Notes: generated by a model not told the origin, from the letters alone. A stretch of DNA of 64,000 nucleotides from Meiothermus sp. Pnk-1 (GCF_003226535.1 NZ_QKOB01000003.1:186001-250000); one strand, 5' to 3'; counted from the first letter of the stretch, positions 53,107 to 62,124 are shown. Translations and numbers: made by a program.

Positions 53107-54404
53107 CCCTCCCTCCTATGGTAGCCGAGTTCCCCGCCTAAAACCCGCACCTGGGCTTGGGCTAATGCCAGGCCATAACCCCGGCCCGCGCCCCGGCCAC
53201 TCGCCCCCGGAAGAAAAAGGCTCTTTTGCCCCTCTGGCAGGCCCAATCCATTGTCCCAAACCTCTACCCTCAACCCCTCCTCTTCGGCAAACCTCAACCG
53301 TACCTCTCCCAGCGGGGTAGTACACGCTGCCTCCAAGGCGTTTTCCAAGAGGTGGCCTACCGCGCTGGCCAGGGTCGCCCCCCAGGGGGTGTAGCGGGCA
53401 GGAAGCCTCCCCTCCAAGCGCAAGACCACACCCCGCTCCCGGGCCCGGCGGAGCTTCCCCAGAATCAAGGCTGCCACCAGAGGCACCTCCACCCCGCGCA
53501 GCAGAGAGTCCATTTCCGCCTCGGCAGCAAACTCCCCCTGAACAAGCCGCAGGGCCTCTTCCAGATGCCCAAGCTCTAAAAGCCCTCCCACCGCGTGAAG
53601 CAAGTTTTGGAACTCGTGCGCTTGGGCTCTGAGGAGTTCTAGGTGACGGCGGCTTTGGGTAAGATCCTCAGCCAGACGAAGCAGCTCGGCCTGCTCTTGA
53701 AAAACCGCCACCCTATAGCCCCCCACTGCCAGGAGGCGCACTCGAGCCGGACGGCCGGTAGGGAGGGGAAGCAGAGCCTCTTCTTCCCTAAAGCCCCTGA
53801 GGGCGGGCCAGAGCCGGCCCAGAGGGAGGGGGGTAAGGGCTCCGGCGGGAAGGCCCAAGAGAGCGAGGCCTTTGGGGTTCAAAAGTACCACTTCCTCTTC
53901 CCTCAGAACCGCCACTCCCTCTTCCAAAGCTTGAAAAGCGGCTTCTAAGGCCAGAAGCCGTCGCCTTGCCTCCTTCAATGGGGCCCCCAGCAGCCGCCGG
54001 GCCACGCCTTCCCCCCGAGTCCAGGCCCAAAGGGAAGCCAACAGGGCGAGGAAAAAAGGCCAAAGAGGAGAGGGCAGGAAGAAGGGGAGCGCCCGCACCG
54101 CCTCGAGGGCCTCCCCCTGCCAGGGCCGTACCGCCCAGGCCCTAAGGCCTGTTAGGCTCACCTCCACCCCTGTCTCCTTCTCGCCCAGGAGAGGAGCTGC
54201 AACCTGGGGCGTTGGCGTGGGGCGTACCCCGAGGCGGAGTAGGGCTTGGGGGTCGGGGAGGCGGGCCGCTGCCTCCACCAGGGCCTCTACCTCTCCCCGG
54301 GCCAAGGTCACCAGATGCTGGTTGGCTTCAAGGACAAGCCAGGTCCAAACCCCTAAGGCCAGGAGAACCCAAGGAAGCAAGAACGCCCGGAGCATAGGCC
54401 GCAT
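53064..54404 (-). CDS. Sensor histidine kinase, CitA/DcuS type with short outer loop
   Basis: 446 residues. Two membrane helices (about 5-27 and 106-127) enclose about 80 residues, smaller than the usual PDC sensor domain. A cytoplasmic PAS-like part (about 150-240) follows, then the phospho-acceptor His263 in QAHEFQNLLHAVGGLLELG (CitA/DcuS pattern), and an ATPase domain with HLLENALEAA, DNGLGLPEG and GAGRGYGLALAQ. It lies 9 bp after the ABC ATPase gene, so the importer's binding protein could be the ligand carrier to the sensor (inference). Confidence 0.9.
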   Translation of the reverse strand: MRPMLRAFLLPWVLLALGVWTWLVLEANQHLVTLARGEVEALVEAAARLPDPQALLRLGVRPTPTPQVAAPLLGEKETGVEVSLTGLRAWAVRPWQGEALEAVRALPFFLPSPLWPFFLALLASLWAWTRGEGVARRLLGAPLKEARRRLLALEAAFQALEEGVAVLREEEVVLLNPKGLALLGLPAGALTPLPLGRLWPALRGFREEEALLPLPTGRPARVRLLAVGGYRVAVFQEQAELLRLAEDLTQSRRHLELLRAQAHEFQNLLHAVGGLLELGHLEEALRLVQGEFAAEAEMDSLLRGVEVPLVAALILGKLRRARERGVVLRLEGRLPARYTPWGATLASAVGHLLENALEAACTTPLGEVRLRFAEEEGLRVEVWDNGLGLPEGQKSLFLPGASGRGAGRGYGLALAQAQVRVLGGELGYHRREGWTVFWIQFPGPSL

Positions 54405-54413
54405 TATGCGGCT

Positions 54414-55550
54414 TCAGCTTGGGTAGGCCAACGCTGCTTCCGGGTCTAGGGCCAGGCGGAGGCGAAGCTCACCCAGGGGATAGGGGCTTAGGAAGCGGAG
54501 AAGGGCCTCTCCCACCCGCACCCAGTGCTCGTAGTGGCTGCCCAGGTAGAGGCTATGGGCGAGTTCACCTTCCAAGACGTTCACCTCTCCGGGACCCGCA
54601 GGCCTCAAGGCCTCAGGGCGGAGGACCAGCTTGGCGAGCCGCCCCGGGGTGAGGGTCCCCATAGCCCGGGCCCGGAAGGGGAAACCCGCAAGCTCCAACC
54701 GGGCTAGCCCCTCCTCGAGGCCCACCACCAGCGCTTCCACCACGTTGGGATTGCCTAGGAAGTCAGCCACGAAGAGGGTTTTAGGATTCCGGTAGAGCTC
54801 TTCTGGGGTGTCTATCTGCTCGATCCTCCCCTCATGCAGCAGAGCGATCCGATCGGCCAGGGCCATGGCCTCCGCCTGATCGTGGGTGACGAAGAGAGCG
54901 GCCTTTCCCGTGGCCTTTAAGGCCTCCCGGAGCCACACCCGAGCCTGATCGCGCAGCTTGGCGTCCAGGTTGGAAAGGGGTTCGTCCAAAAGGAGGAGCT
55001 TGGGGTCGTAGGCCAAGGCCCGGGCCAGGGAGACCCGCTGCTGCTGCCCCCCGGAGAGAGCCCCGGGGTAGCGGCGCTCGAGGCCGGTGAGACCGAGCCG
55101 ATCCAGAAGGGCAAGTACCCGCTCCCGCACCTCAGGCTCCGGCACCCGCCGGAGCCTGAGGCCGTAGGCCACGTTCTCGTAGACTGTGCGGTGGGGCCAG
55201 AGGGCGTAGGACTGGAAGACCAGACCCAGGTTCCGCCGCTCCGGAGGGAGGAAGACCCCCCTGGCCCCCTCAAAGAAAAGCTCTTCTCCTAGGGCGATCC
55301 TACCCCCGCTGGGCTTTACGAGACCGGCCACCGCCCGCAAGAGGGTGGTCTTCCCCGAGCCCGAAGGCCCCAGGAGGGCCACGATCTCCCCCGGGATCAC
55401 GGTGAGGTTCACGCCCTTGAGGATCAGGTTCTCCCCCAGGCGCACCTCGAGGGCCTCCGTCACCAAATGGTCCCCGGCTACCTTTCCCTTCCCTTGCCCG
55501 CGCTCCACGCGTTGATGCTCCGTGTGCCCTGACCTCATCGTATATTCCAT
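54414..55550 (-). CDS. ABC transporter ATPase, iron/putrescine type (FbpC/PotA-like)
   Basis: Walker A is GPSGSGKTTLL, signature LSGGQQQRVSLARALA, Walker B LLLLDEPLSNLDAKL, and the C-terminus is a TOBE-like regulatory domain. ATG 55550 gives 378 residues; the frame opens at TTG 55559. A GTG at 55463 would give 349 residues and removes an N-terminal stretch (HTEHQRVERGQGKGK) unlike the family, so the real start is uncertain. It overlaps the end of the permease by 0-4 bases depending on the start. Confidence 0.9.
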   Translation of the reverse strand: MEYTMRSGHTEHQRVERGQGKGKVAGDHLVTEALEVRLGENLILKGVNLTVIPGEIVALLGPSGSGKTTLLRAVAGLVKPSGGRIALGEELFFEGARGVFLPPERRNLGLVFQSYALWPHRTVYENVAYGLRLRRVPEPEVRERVLALLDRLGLTGLERRYPGALSGGQQQRVSLARALAYDPKLLLLDEPLSNLDAKLRDQARVWLREALKATGKAALFVTHDQAEAMALADRIALLHEGRIEQIDTPEELYRNPKTLFVADFLGNPNVVEALVVGLEEGLARLELAGFPFRARAMGTLTPGRLAKLVLRPEALRPAGPGEVNVLEGELAHSLYLGSHYEHWVRVGEALLRFLSPYPLGELRLRLALDPEAALAYPS

Positions 55551-55555
55551 TCCTC

Positions 55556-57253
55556 TCAAAGCCCTTGGGGCCGTACCCCAAGCCGATTAGCCAAAAGAAA
55601 GACCCCGCTCACAATGAGAACCTGTAGCGTAGCCAAGGCGGCGATCACGTCCACCGCCCCTGTCCCCCAGAGGGCCACGATCTGGGCCCCCAGAACCTCG
55701 GTCCCGGCAGTAAGGAGGTAAACCCCGGTAGAGTACTCCCGCACGAACTGGATGAAGAGAAGGAACCAGGCGGTGAGAATTCCTCCCCGCAAAAGGGGTA
55801 AGGTGCCCTGGAGGAAAGCTCTCACCGGCGAGGCCCCGGCGATGCGGGCTGCCTCCTCCACCTCCCGCCCCACCTGGAGCAGCGCGGCCGTGAGGAGCCG
55901 CACCCCGTAGGGCATCCAGACCACAATGTAGGCCAGGATGAGGGCGAAAAGGGTGCTGCGCCAGGGAGCCATGGGTTTGACAAAGAGGAAAATCCAGAGG
56001 AAGGCCAGGCCCATAACGAGCCCCGGCACCGCCCGGGGTAGCCCTGCGAGGTAGTCCAAGACCCGGCCCCAAGCTCCACCCCGCTGAATCCCCAGGGCGA
56101 TAAGAAGGTAAAAGGCAAGGGCCAAAACCCCTCCCAGCGTCGCCACTACCAGGGTGTTGGTCACCGCCCGGCTCAGGTTAGGGAGTTTGAAAACCTCCAC
56201 GTAGTGCCCCAGGGTAAAGACCTCTCGCAGGTCCACCCCAGGACCCCAGCTTGCGACCAGGCTGCGGAACACCACCCCCAGCACCGGGAAGACCACAGCT
56301 ATCAAAAGGTAAAGGGCTAAAACCGCCGCCCATATATACCGCAAGCGGCCCAGAGGCAGTCGCTCCGTCCGGTACCCCCGCGCCCCGATGGCCACGTACC
56401 GCCCTTCCATCCGGCCCAGCAGATAGCGTTGCAGAAGGACCAGGGCAAAGGCGAGGGCTACCACGACCACCCCTACTGCCGCCATGAGGTGGTAGGCCGA
56501 GGTGCCGGTGATGGCGGTGAGGCGGTAAAGGTAGGTGGTGATCACCATGATCCCCTTGGCATCGCCCAACACCAGGGGCAACCCAAAAAGCTCAAAACCC
56601 AGAAGGAGCATCAGGACACCGCTATAGACGAGGGCCGGACGCACCAAAGGAAGCGTCACCGAGAGGGCCACCCGAAAGGGCCTGGCCCCCGCCACCCGGG
56701 CCGCCTCCTCGAGGGAGGCATCCACGTTCTGGATGGTGCTCGCTACATAGAGGTAGACGTAGGGCACGTGGGTGAGGCCAGCGATGACGGCGATGGCGGG
56801 AAGCGTGTAGATGGTCCAGGGAACCCGGCCCAGGAAGGTCTCCACCCAGCCGGAAACGAACCCCGAGGGCCCAAAAGCCACGATGAAGCCTATCCCCAAG
56901 ATGATGGGAGAGATGAAGATGGGAGCGAGGAGCAGCAGCTCAAAGGGCCGGGCGAAGGGGAGATCGGTCTTGGTGACGAGAAAAGCGAAGAGGCTCCCCA
57001 GAGGCACGGCGATGAGGATCATCCCCAGTCCGATGAGGAAGGAGTTCTTCAGGGCCTCCAGGAAGTAGGGGTCGTGGAGGATGAAGCGGTAGGCCTCGAG
57101 GGCCAATCGCTTCAAGGGAGCGAAGAAGGGAGCGGTGAGGAGGCTCTGGTAAAAGAGAATGCCCAAGGGGGCGAGTACCAGGAGTCCTATTCCCCCCACG
57201 AAGAGGGGAAGGACCCAGGGAGCAGCGGAAGGCAGGCTACGGCGAAGGAGCAT
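55556..57253 (-). CDS. ABC transporter permease, two fused halves (FbpB/ThiP-like)
   Basis: 565 residues with about 12 membrane helices in two homologous halves. Each half carries an EAA docking loop: EEAARVAGARPFRVALSVTLPLV and EEAARIAGASPVRAFLQGTLPLL. This fused layout is typical of ferric-iron, thiamine and phosphonate importers. It is between the binding protein and the ATPase in one operon. The transported compound cannot be decided. Confidence 0.92.
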   Translation of the reverse strand: MLLRRSLPSAAPWVLPLFVGGIGLLVLAPLGILFYQSLLTAPFFAPLKRLALEAYRFILHDPYFLEALKNSFLIGLGMILIAVPLGSLFAFLVTKTDLPFARPFELLLLAPIFISPIILGIGFIVAFGPSGFVSGWVETFLGRVPWTIYTLPAIAVIAGLTHVPYVYLYVASTIQNVDASLEEAARVAGARPFRVALSVTLPLVRPALVYSGVLMLLLGFELFGLPLVLGDAKGIMVITTYLYRLTAITGTSAYHLMAAVGVVVVALAFALVLLQRYLLGRMEGRYVAIGARGYRTERLPLGRLRYIWAAVLALYLLIAVVFPVLGVVFRSLVASWGPGVDLREVFTLGHYVEVFKLPNLSRAVTNTLVVATLGGVLALAFYLLIALGIQRGGAWGRVLDYLAGLPRAVPGLVMGLAFLWIFLFVKPMAPWRSTLFALILAYIVVWMPYGVRLLTAALLQVGREVEEAARIAGASPVRAFLQGTLPLLRGGILTAWFLLFIQFVREYSTGVYLLTAGTEVLGAQIVALWGTGAVDVIAALATLQVLIVSGVFLLANRLGVRPQGL

Positions 57254-57263
57254 CCCCTCTCCC

Positions 57264-58343
57264 CTACTGCCCCCTTATGGCCTGGCGCCAGAAGGTGAGG
57301 AAACGCACCCGCTCCGCAGGGTCTAGGTTCTTGAGTATCTCCTTGGAAACGGGGATGGCGTAGACCTTGTCTTTTCCGCCCACCGCCTTGTAGAGGGCCT
57401 GGGGCGTGGCCTCCCCCACCACCGTCTCCCTGCGGGCGAAGATCAGGGCGGTGTAGGCCATGAGGTTCTGCCCCCTCAAGGAGAGGAGGTAGTCCAAAAA
57501 GAGTTTGGCCGCGTTAGGGTGGGCCGCCTTCTTGTTGATGAAGGCCACCCGCTGGATGGCTACGGAGCCATCGGTGAGGTAGGCAATCCCTAAATCCTTT
57601 ACCGTTCGCTGGCGAAGAAGGGCATAAGAGCCGAAGAAGCCATAGGCCAGGTAGTGCTCCCCCGAGATCACCTTCTCAAAAGCCGCTCCCGTAGAGGAGT
57701 AGAGGGCCGCCTGGGCCCGCCCGAAAGCCCGGATCAGGTTCTGGAAGGCGGGGAACTGGTCGTAGTCGGCCTTGAGGATGGTGAAGCCCACGGCGCTCCG
57801 CTCGGGATCCCAGGTGGCCACCCGCCCCCGCATCCTGGCCTCCTGAAGAAGCCTGGCGAGACCTTCCCTTGTGGTGGGCACCTCCTCAGGCTTGAGGAAG
57901 CGCTTGTTGTAGACCACCACCGCGGGCTCCAGGGTGGTGCCGTAGGCCAGGTTCTCCAGTCGGGCGTTAGCCGGCCAGTTCTTGGCCTCGGGGGCGTCGT
58001 AGGGAAGGGCGTACCCCTCGCTGGCTAGCTTCACCTGGAGCTCCATGGCGCTGGACCAGAGGAGGTCGGCGCTTTGGGCTCCGGCAGCGGTTTCGCTTAC
58101 AAAGCGGTCGTAGATGGCTTGCGTCCCTAGGTCGTTGTACTCAATTTGGATGGAAGGGTATAAGCGCCGGAAGTCATCCAACAGCACCTGGGCACTGGCC
58201 TGATCGGTGGAGGAATATATGACGAGCTTGCCTTCCTTGTTCGCCGCTTCCACCAGTTGGGGATCTGAACTCGGCCTGGTTTGTTGCTGAGCAAGAGCCA
58301 GCAAACCGGCGAAAGCCAAAAACCAAACGGCTCTTTTTTTCAC
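57264..58343 (-). CDS. ABC transporter substrate-binding protein, iron/AfuA-like
   Basis: 359 residues with a signal peptide (KKRAVWFLAFAGLLALAQQ). The start is GTG 58343 behind GGAGG. The fold class is given by KEGKLVIYSSTDQASAQVLLDDFRRLYPSIQIEYND, LLWSSAMELQVKL and KKAAHPNAAKLFLDYLLS, as in FbpA/AfuA binding proteins. The paired Tyr residues that bind Fe(III) in FbpA are not clear, and relatives of this type bind sugar phosphates or phosphonates, so an organic anion is as likely as iron. Confidence 0.85.
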   Translation of the reverse strand: MKKRAVWFLAFAGLLALAQQQTRPSSDPQLVEAANKEGKLVIYSSTDQASAQVLLDDFRRLYPSIQIEYNDLGTQAIYDRFVSETAAGAQSADLLWSSAMELQVKLASEGYALPYDAPEAKNWPANARLENLAYGTTLEPAVVVYNKRFLKPEEVPTTREGLARLLQEARMRGRVATWDPERSAVGFTILKADYDQFPAFQNLIRAFGRAQAALYSSTGAAFEKVISGEHYLAYGFFGSYALLRQRTVKDLGIAYLTDGSVAIQRVAFINKKAAHPNAAKLFLDYLLSLRGQNLMAYTALIFARRETVVGEATPQALYKAVGGKDKVYAIPVSKEILKNLDPAERVRFLTFWRQAIRGQ

Positions 58344-58373
58344 AGAAACCTCCTCTCTTTGTGTGCAAGGGGC

Positions 58374-58402
58374 AATATAAAAAAACTCCTTCGGCCAGAC
58401 AA
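58374..58402 (-). promoter_or_regulatory. Promoter of the ABC/two-component operon
   Basis: On the minus strand TTGTCT (plus 58397-58402), a 17-bp spacer and TATATT (plus 58374-58379) precede GTG 58343 by 30 nt. The flanking DNA is unusually AT-rich for the window, and just upstream lies AACGAACAAAA, a possible regulator site. Confidence 0.6.
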
Positions 58403-58438
58403 GTTTTGTTCGTTATGTTCCCGGTTGTGACGCTTGGT

Positions 58439-58455
58439 GCAAAGTATACCTTTGC
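58439..58455. promoter_or_regulatory. Interrupted palindrome upstream of serA
   Basis: GCAAAG (58439-58444) and CTTTGC (58450-58455) are exact complements around TATAC. The 17-bp element contains a possible -10 (TATACC) and lies 35 bp before serA and about 95 bp before the divergent ABC operon start, so it could be an operator for either. Confidence 0.45.
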
Positions 58456-58489
58456 ATTCGCAGGATGGGGATGTTAGTGTCTTGGGCAT

Positions 58490-60055
58490 ATGTGGCAGGT
58501 GCTCGTGACGGATGAAATGCGGCTTGGGGAGGTCAAAAACCCCGAGCTTCGGCTGGACTACCGCCCCAACATGCCCCGCGAGGAGATTCTGCGGGTCATC
58601 GGCAAGTACGACGCGATCATCACCCGTAGCCGTACTCAGGTGGACGCCGAGCTGCTCGAGGCCGGAACCCGCCTAAAGGTGGTAGGGCGCGGCGGGGTGG
58701 GCGTGGACAATGTGGACCTCGAGGCCGCCTCGAGGCGGGGCATTCTGGTAGTCAACGTGCCCGAGGCCAACACCCGTTCCGCCGCCGAGCTAGCCTGGGC
58801 TTTGCTGCTGGCCGCGGCACGGGGTGTGGTCGAATCGGACCGCAAAATCCGCGAGGGCAAGTGGGACCGTAAGTACCTGGGCCTCGAGCTGGACCGAAAA
58901 ACCCTGGGCATCGTAGGGCTGGGGCGGATCGGCGGGCAGGTGGCCCGTTTCGCCAAGGCCTTCGACATGCGGGTGCTGGCCTACGACCCTTACATCCCGC
59001 GCACGCGGGCCGAAACCCTGGGGGTCGAACTCCTCGACGACCTGGCGGACATGCTGCGCCAGTCGAACTTCCTCACCGTTCATACCCCCCTCACCGAGGA
59101 GACCCGAGGGATGATCGGGCGACGCGAGCTGTACCTGCTACCCAAGGGGGCGGTGGTGGTGAACGCGGCGCGGGGCGGCATCATCGACGAGAAAGCGCTG
59201 CTCGAGGTGCTCGAGGAAGGCCACCTCTTCGGGGCGGGTCTTGACGTGTTCGTGGAGGAACCGCCAGGGGCCGAGCACCCGCTGGTGCACCATCCCAAGG
59301 TGACCCACACCGCTCACCTGGGGGCCAACACCGTGGAGGCCCAAGACCGGGTGGGAGAAGCCGTGCTCGAGCGGGTCATTGAAACCCTGCGGGGCAACCT
59401 GGCCCACGCCCTCAACACCGGCTTCGACCCCGAAGGCTTACAGGCCCTAAAGGGGTGGCTGCCGCTGGGTGAGGCTTTGGGTAAGCTGCTGGCCCAGATC
59501 ACCGCAGGACGCCCCCAGGCCGTAGAGGCAAGTTTTTACGGACAGTTCGAGAAAAACCCCGAGCCAGTGGCCTCCGCGGTAGCCAAAGGCCTCCTCAGCC
59601 GGGTGCTGGGAGCGGGGGATGTGAATTTGGTCTCGGCCAAGCCTCTGCTCAAGGAGCGCGGCATCGAGCTCATCACCCGCCATTCCGAACAGGCCCAGGA
59701 CTACCGCCAGGTGCTCGAGGTACGCCTCGAGACCGACCGGGAGACCCGCCGGGTGCGGGGCACGGTGATGGGCGGCAGGCCTCGCCTGGTGGGGGTGGAC
59801 GATTACCGGCTGGAGGTCGTCCCTGAAGGCTTCATGCTGATCTGCACCAACCGCGACCAGCCCGGGGTGGTGGGCAAGGTCGGCACCCTGTTAGGTGAGA
59901 GCGGGGTCAACATCGCTGGGATGCAGCTCGGGCGGGACGCACCGGGCGGGAAAGCCCTCTTCGTGCTGACCATTGACGAGCGCCCCAACGATGAGGTCCT
60001 GGACGCGCTGCGCGGCCTGGACGTGCTCGAGCGCGTCGAGTTAGCCGAGCTGTGA
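58490..60055 (+). CDS. serA: D-3-phosphoglycerate dehydrogenase
   Basis: First enzyme of serine synthesis. The 521-residue long form has a substrate/NAD core with VGRGGVGVDNVDLEAA and GLGRIGGQVARFAKAFDMRVLAYDPY, catalytic Arg-Glu-His in VVNAARGGIIDEKAL, DVFVEEPP and THTAHLGANTVEAQ, an intervening domain (about 320-450), and a C-terminal ACT domain (VPEGFMLICTNRDQPGVVGKVGTLLG) that binds serine for feedback. It is followed 24 bp later by a class V aminotransferase. Confidence 0.96.
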   Translation: MWQVLVTDEMRLGEVKNPELRLDYRPNMPREEILRVIGKYDAIITRSRTQVDAELLEAGTRLKVVGRGGVGVDNVDLEAASRRGILVVNVPEANTRSAAELAWALLLAAARGVVESDRKIREGKWDRKYLGLELDRKTLGIVGLGRIGGQVARFAKAFDMRVLAYDPYIPRTRAETLGVELLDDLADMLRQSNFLTVHTPLTEETRGMIGRRELYLLPKGAVVVNAARGGIIDEKALLEVLEEGHLFGAGLDVFVEEPPGAEHPLVHHPKVTHTAHLGANTVEAQDRVGEAVLERVIETLRGNLAHALNTGFDPEGLQALKGWLPLGEALGKLLAQITAGRPQAVEASFYGQFEKNPEPVASAVAKGLLSRVLGAGDVNLVSAKPLLKERGIELITRHSEQAQDYRQVLEVRLETDRETRRVRGTVMGGRPRLVGVDDYRLEVVPEGFMLICTNRDQPGVVGKVGTLLGESGVNIAGMQLGRDAPGGKALFVLTIDERPNDEVLDALRGLDVLERVELAEL

Positions 60056-60079
60056 CCAGTGAAGGGTAAACTTTCGGAT

Positions 60080-61147
60080 ATGTCGGTATACCGAAACCGC
60101 CTCCTCACCCCAGGCCCGGTCGAACTCCACCCCAAAGCCCTCGAGGCCCTCGCCCGACCACAACTCCACCATCGCACCGACGAGGCCCGAGCGCTCTTCC
60201 ACGCCGCCCGGGAGGGCCTCCGGCAGGCTTGGAACACCGAAGGCGAAGTGCTCCTCCTCACCGGCTCGGGCACCCTCGCCATGGAAGCGCTGGTGCTCAA
60301 CCTCTTCGCCCCCGGCCAGCGGGTCTGGGTACCGGTGCATGGAAAGTTTTCCGAGCGCTGGGCAGAGATCGCCGAAAGTCTGGGGCTCGTGGTGGTGCGG
60401 CAGGATCTGGAGTGGGGCCGGGTGGTGAAGCCCGAGATGGTCGAGGGGTTGTCCGGTCCCTTCCACGGGACCTTGCTCACCCACTCGGAATCTTCCACAG
60501 GAGCCCAGAACGACGTCCGGGCGCTGGCCCAGGCCTTCAAGTCCCGCTTCCCGGATTCGCTGGTGGTGGCCGATATGGTCACGAGCCTGCTCATTTCGCC
60601 GGTGGCGCTCGAGGCCTGGGGGATTGACGCCGCCGCTTCGGGCTCGCAGAAGGGGACCATGTGCCCGCCGGGGCTGGGCTATGCCGCGCTCTCGCCCAGG
60701 GCGCTCGAGCGCCTCAACCCCAGGGGCTACTACATGAACCTGGCGAAGGAGCGCAAAGCGCAAGCCGAGGGAGAGTCGGCCTGGACCCCGGCCATCAACC
60801 TGGTAGCGGCGGTGGCGGGGGTGCTGGGGGAAGTGCTGCCGGGGCTCGAGGCGCACCTCCACCTCAAGGCCCGGCAGACCGAGTTGCTCTACGGGGCCGG
60901 GGAGTCGGTCGGGCTCAGGGTCGTCCCGGAAGTCAAAAGCCCAGCTGCCGCCTGCTTTTACTTGCCCGAAGGGGTCAAGTATGCCCAGGTAAAAGAGGCC
61001 TTCGCCCAGCGCGGGGCCACCATCATCGGCGGGCAAGGCGTGCTCAAGGGGAAGATCTTCCGAATTTCGCTGATGGGATACTCCGACATCTACGACGCCT
61101 ACGCGGTAGCCGAGCTGATGAAAGACGCGGTTCGGTCATTGGGCTAG
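60080..61147 (+). CDS. Class V aminotransferase (serine-glyoxylate/alanine-glyoxylate type)
   Basis: 355 residues from ATG 60080. PLP-binding Lys is in SGSQKGTM; the N-terminal NRLLTPGPVELHPKALEAL and GSGTLAMEALVLNLF are the AGT/SGAT pattern. Directly behind serA it may act as the phosphoserine aminotransferase of the pathway, as in other organisms lacking classical SerC, but an amino-glyoxylate role is not excluded. GTG 60059 is an alternative start. Confidence 0.88.
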   Translation: MSVYRNRLLTPGPVELHPKALEALARPQLHHRTDEARALFHAAREGLRQAWNTEGEVLLLTGSGTLAMEALVLNLFAPGQRVWVPVHGKFSERWAEIAESLGLVVVRQDLEWGRVVKPEMVEGLSGPFHGTLLTHSESSTGAQNDVRALAQAFKSRFPDSLVVADMVTSLLISPVALEAWGIDAAASGSQKGTMCPPGLGYAALSPRALERLNPRGYYMNLAKERKAQAEGESAWTPAINLVAAVAGVLGEVLPGLEAHLHLKARQTELLYGAGESVGLRVVPEVKSPAAACFYLPEGVKYAQVKEAFAQRGATIIGGQGVLKGKIFRISLMGYSDIYDAYAVAELMKDAVRSLG

Positions 61148-61171
61148 GCCCAAGCCCTGGCCGACGAGGGT

Positions 61172-62023
61172 TCACAGCCAGGTCTCGAGCGCGATGATGA
61201 CCAGCATCCCGATGCTCACCACCACGTTGGCCTGGAAAAAGGCTTGGTCCACCTTGGAAAGGTCATCGGGCTTCACCAGGTGGTGCTCATACCATAGCAC
61301 CGCTCCCACAAAGACCATCCCCAGGAAGTAGATCTCGCCTGCCCCGGTCAGAATCCCGGTCAGCACGAAGAACAACCAAGTTCCCAGATGGGTATAGCGG
61401 GCGATCTTGAGCGCTTGGGCGATGCCAAACTTGGCCGGGATGCTGTAAATGTGGTTCTCCCGGTCAAACTGAGCGTCCTGGGTGGCGTAGAGGATATCGA
61501 ACCCCGCCAGCCACAGCGCCACCCCGGCCCACAGGGCGAAGGTCGCGGGCTCAAAGGAGCCGGTAACGGCGATCCAACCACCCGCCGAGGCTGCGCCGAT
61601 GGTGAGGCCAAGCCAGTAGTGGCAAAGCCAGGTGAAGCGCTTGGTATAGCTGTAGCCGACCAAAAAGAACACCGCCACCGGCAGGAGCCTGGCGGTAAGG
61701 GGGTTGAGGTTGAAGGCCGCCAAGGCCAGGCAGAGAAGGCCCAGCACCGAGAGGGTGATCACCTCCGCCGGCTTGACCACCCCCCTGGGCAGGTGCCGCT
61801 GGGCGGTGCGCGGATTCCGCGCGTCGATGCGCCAGTCGATGAGCCGGTTGAGGGCCATCGCCGCGGTACGGGCCCCCACCATCGCCACCGTGACCCAAAG
61901 GAAGATCTGCAAACCGGGCCACCCCGGCTTGGCCAACAGCATTCCTCCGTAGGCGAAGGGCAGGGCGAACAGGGTGTGCTCGAAGCGGACTAGCTCGAGG
62001 TATGTGCGAAGGCGCGCGGTCAT
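61172..62023 (-). CDS. UbiA-family prenyltransferase, probably MqnP of the futalosine pathway
   Basis: 283 residues with eight or nine helices. The two Asp-rich motifs are NRLIDWRIDARNPRT and DAQFDRENHIYSIP, which bind the Mg-diphosphate of a polyprenyl donor. The length and motif spacing fit MqnP, the prenylase of menaquinone made through futalosine, and UbiA 4-hydroxybenzoate transferases. Menaquinone is expected in this lineage, so MqnP is favoured, but the substrate is inferred. Confidence 0.85.
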   Translation of the reverse strand: MTARLRTYLELVRFEHTLFALPFAYGGMLLAKPGWPGLQIFLWVTVAMVGARTAAMALNRLIDWRIDARNPRTAQRHLPRGVVKPAEVITLSVLGLLCLALAAFNLNPLTARLLPVAVFFLVGYSYTKRFTWLCHYWLGLTIGAASAGGWIAVTGSFEPATFALWAGVALWLAGFDILYATQDAQFDRENHIYSIPAKFGIAQALKIARYTHLGTWLFFVLTGILTGAGEIYFLGMVFVGAVLWYEHHLVKPDDLSKVDQAFFQANVVVSIGMLVIIALETWL

Positions 62024-62087
62024 GGCTGAGCTCTAGTTTACGGGGTGCGCCGTAAGCGATACCGCATCCGCGTACGATCCCCCACGG

Positions 62088-62116
62088 TTGGCAAATTTAC
62101 TCGGCTTTCGTATTCT
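62088..62116 (+). promoter_or_regulatory. Promoter of the DeoR-family gene, leaderless type
   Basis: TTGGCA (62088-62093), a 17-bp spacer and TATTCT (62111-62116) end 8 nt before ATG 62125. The spacing is ideal and implies transcription from next to the start codon. Confidence 0.6.
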
Positions 62117-62124
62117 TTCGCTAG

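Noticed and set aside
58344-58489. T-box or other riboswitch before serA
   Set aside because: The region is short, AT-rich and shared with a divergent promoter; no specifier stem, T-box sequence or terminator pair can be drawn.
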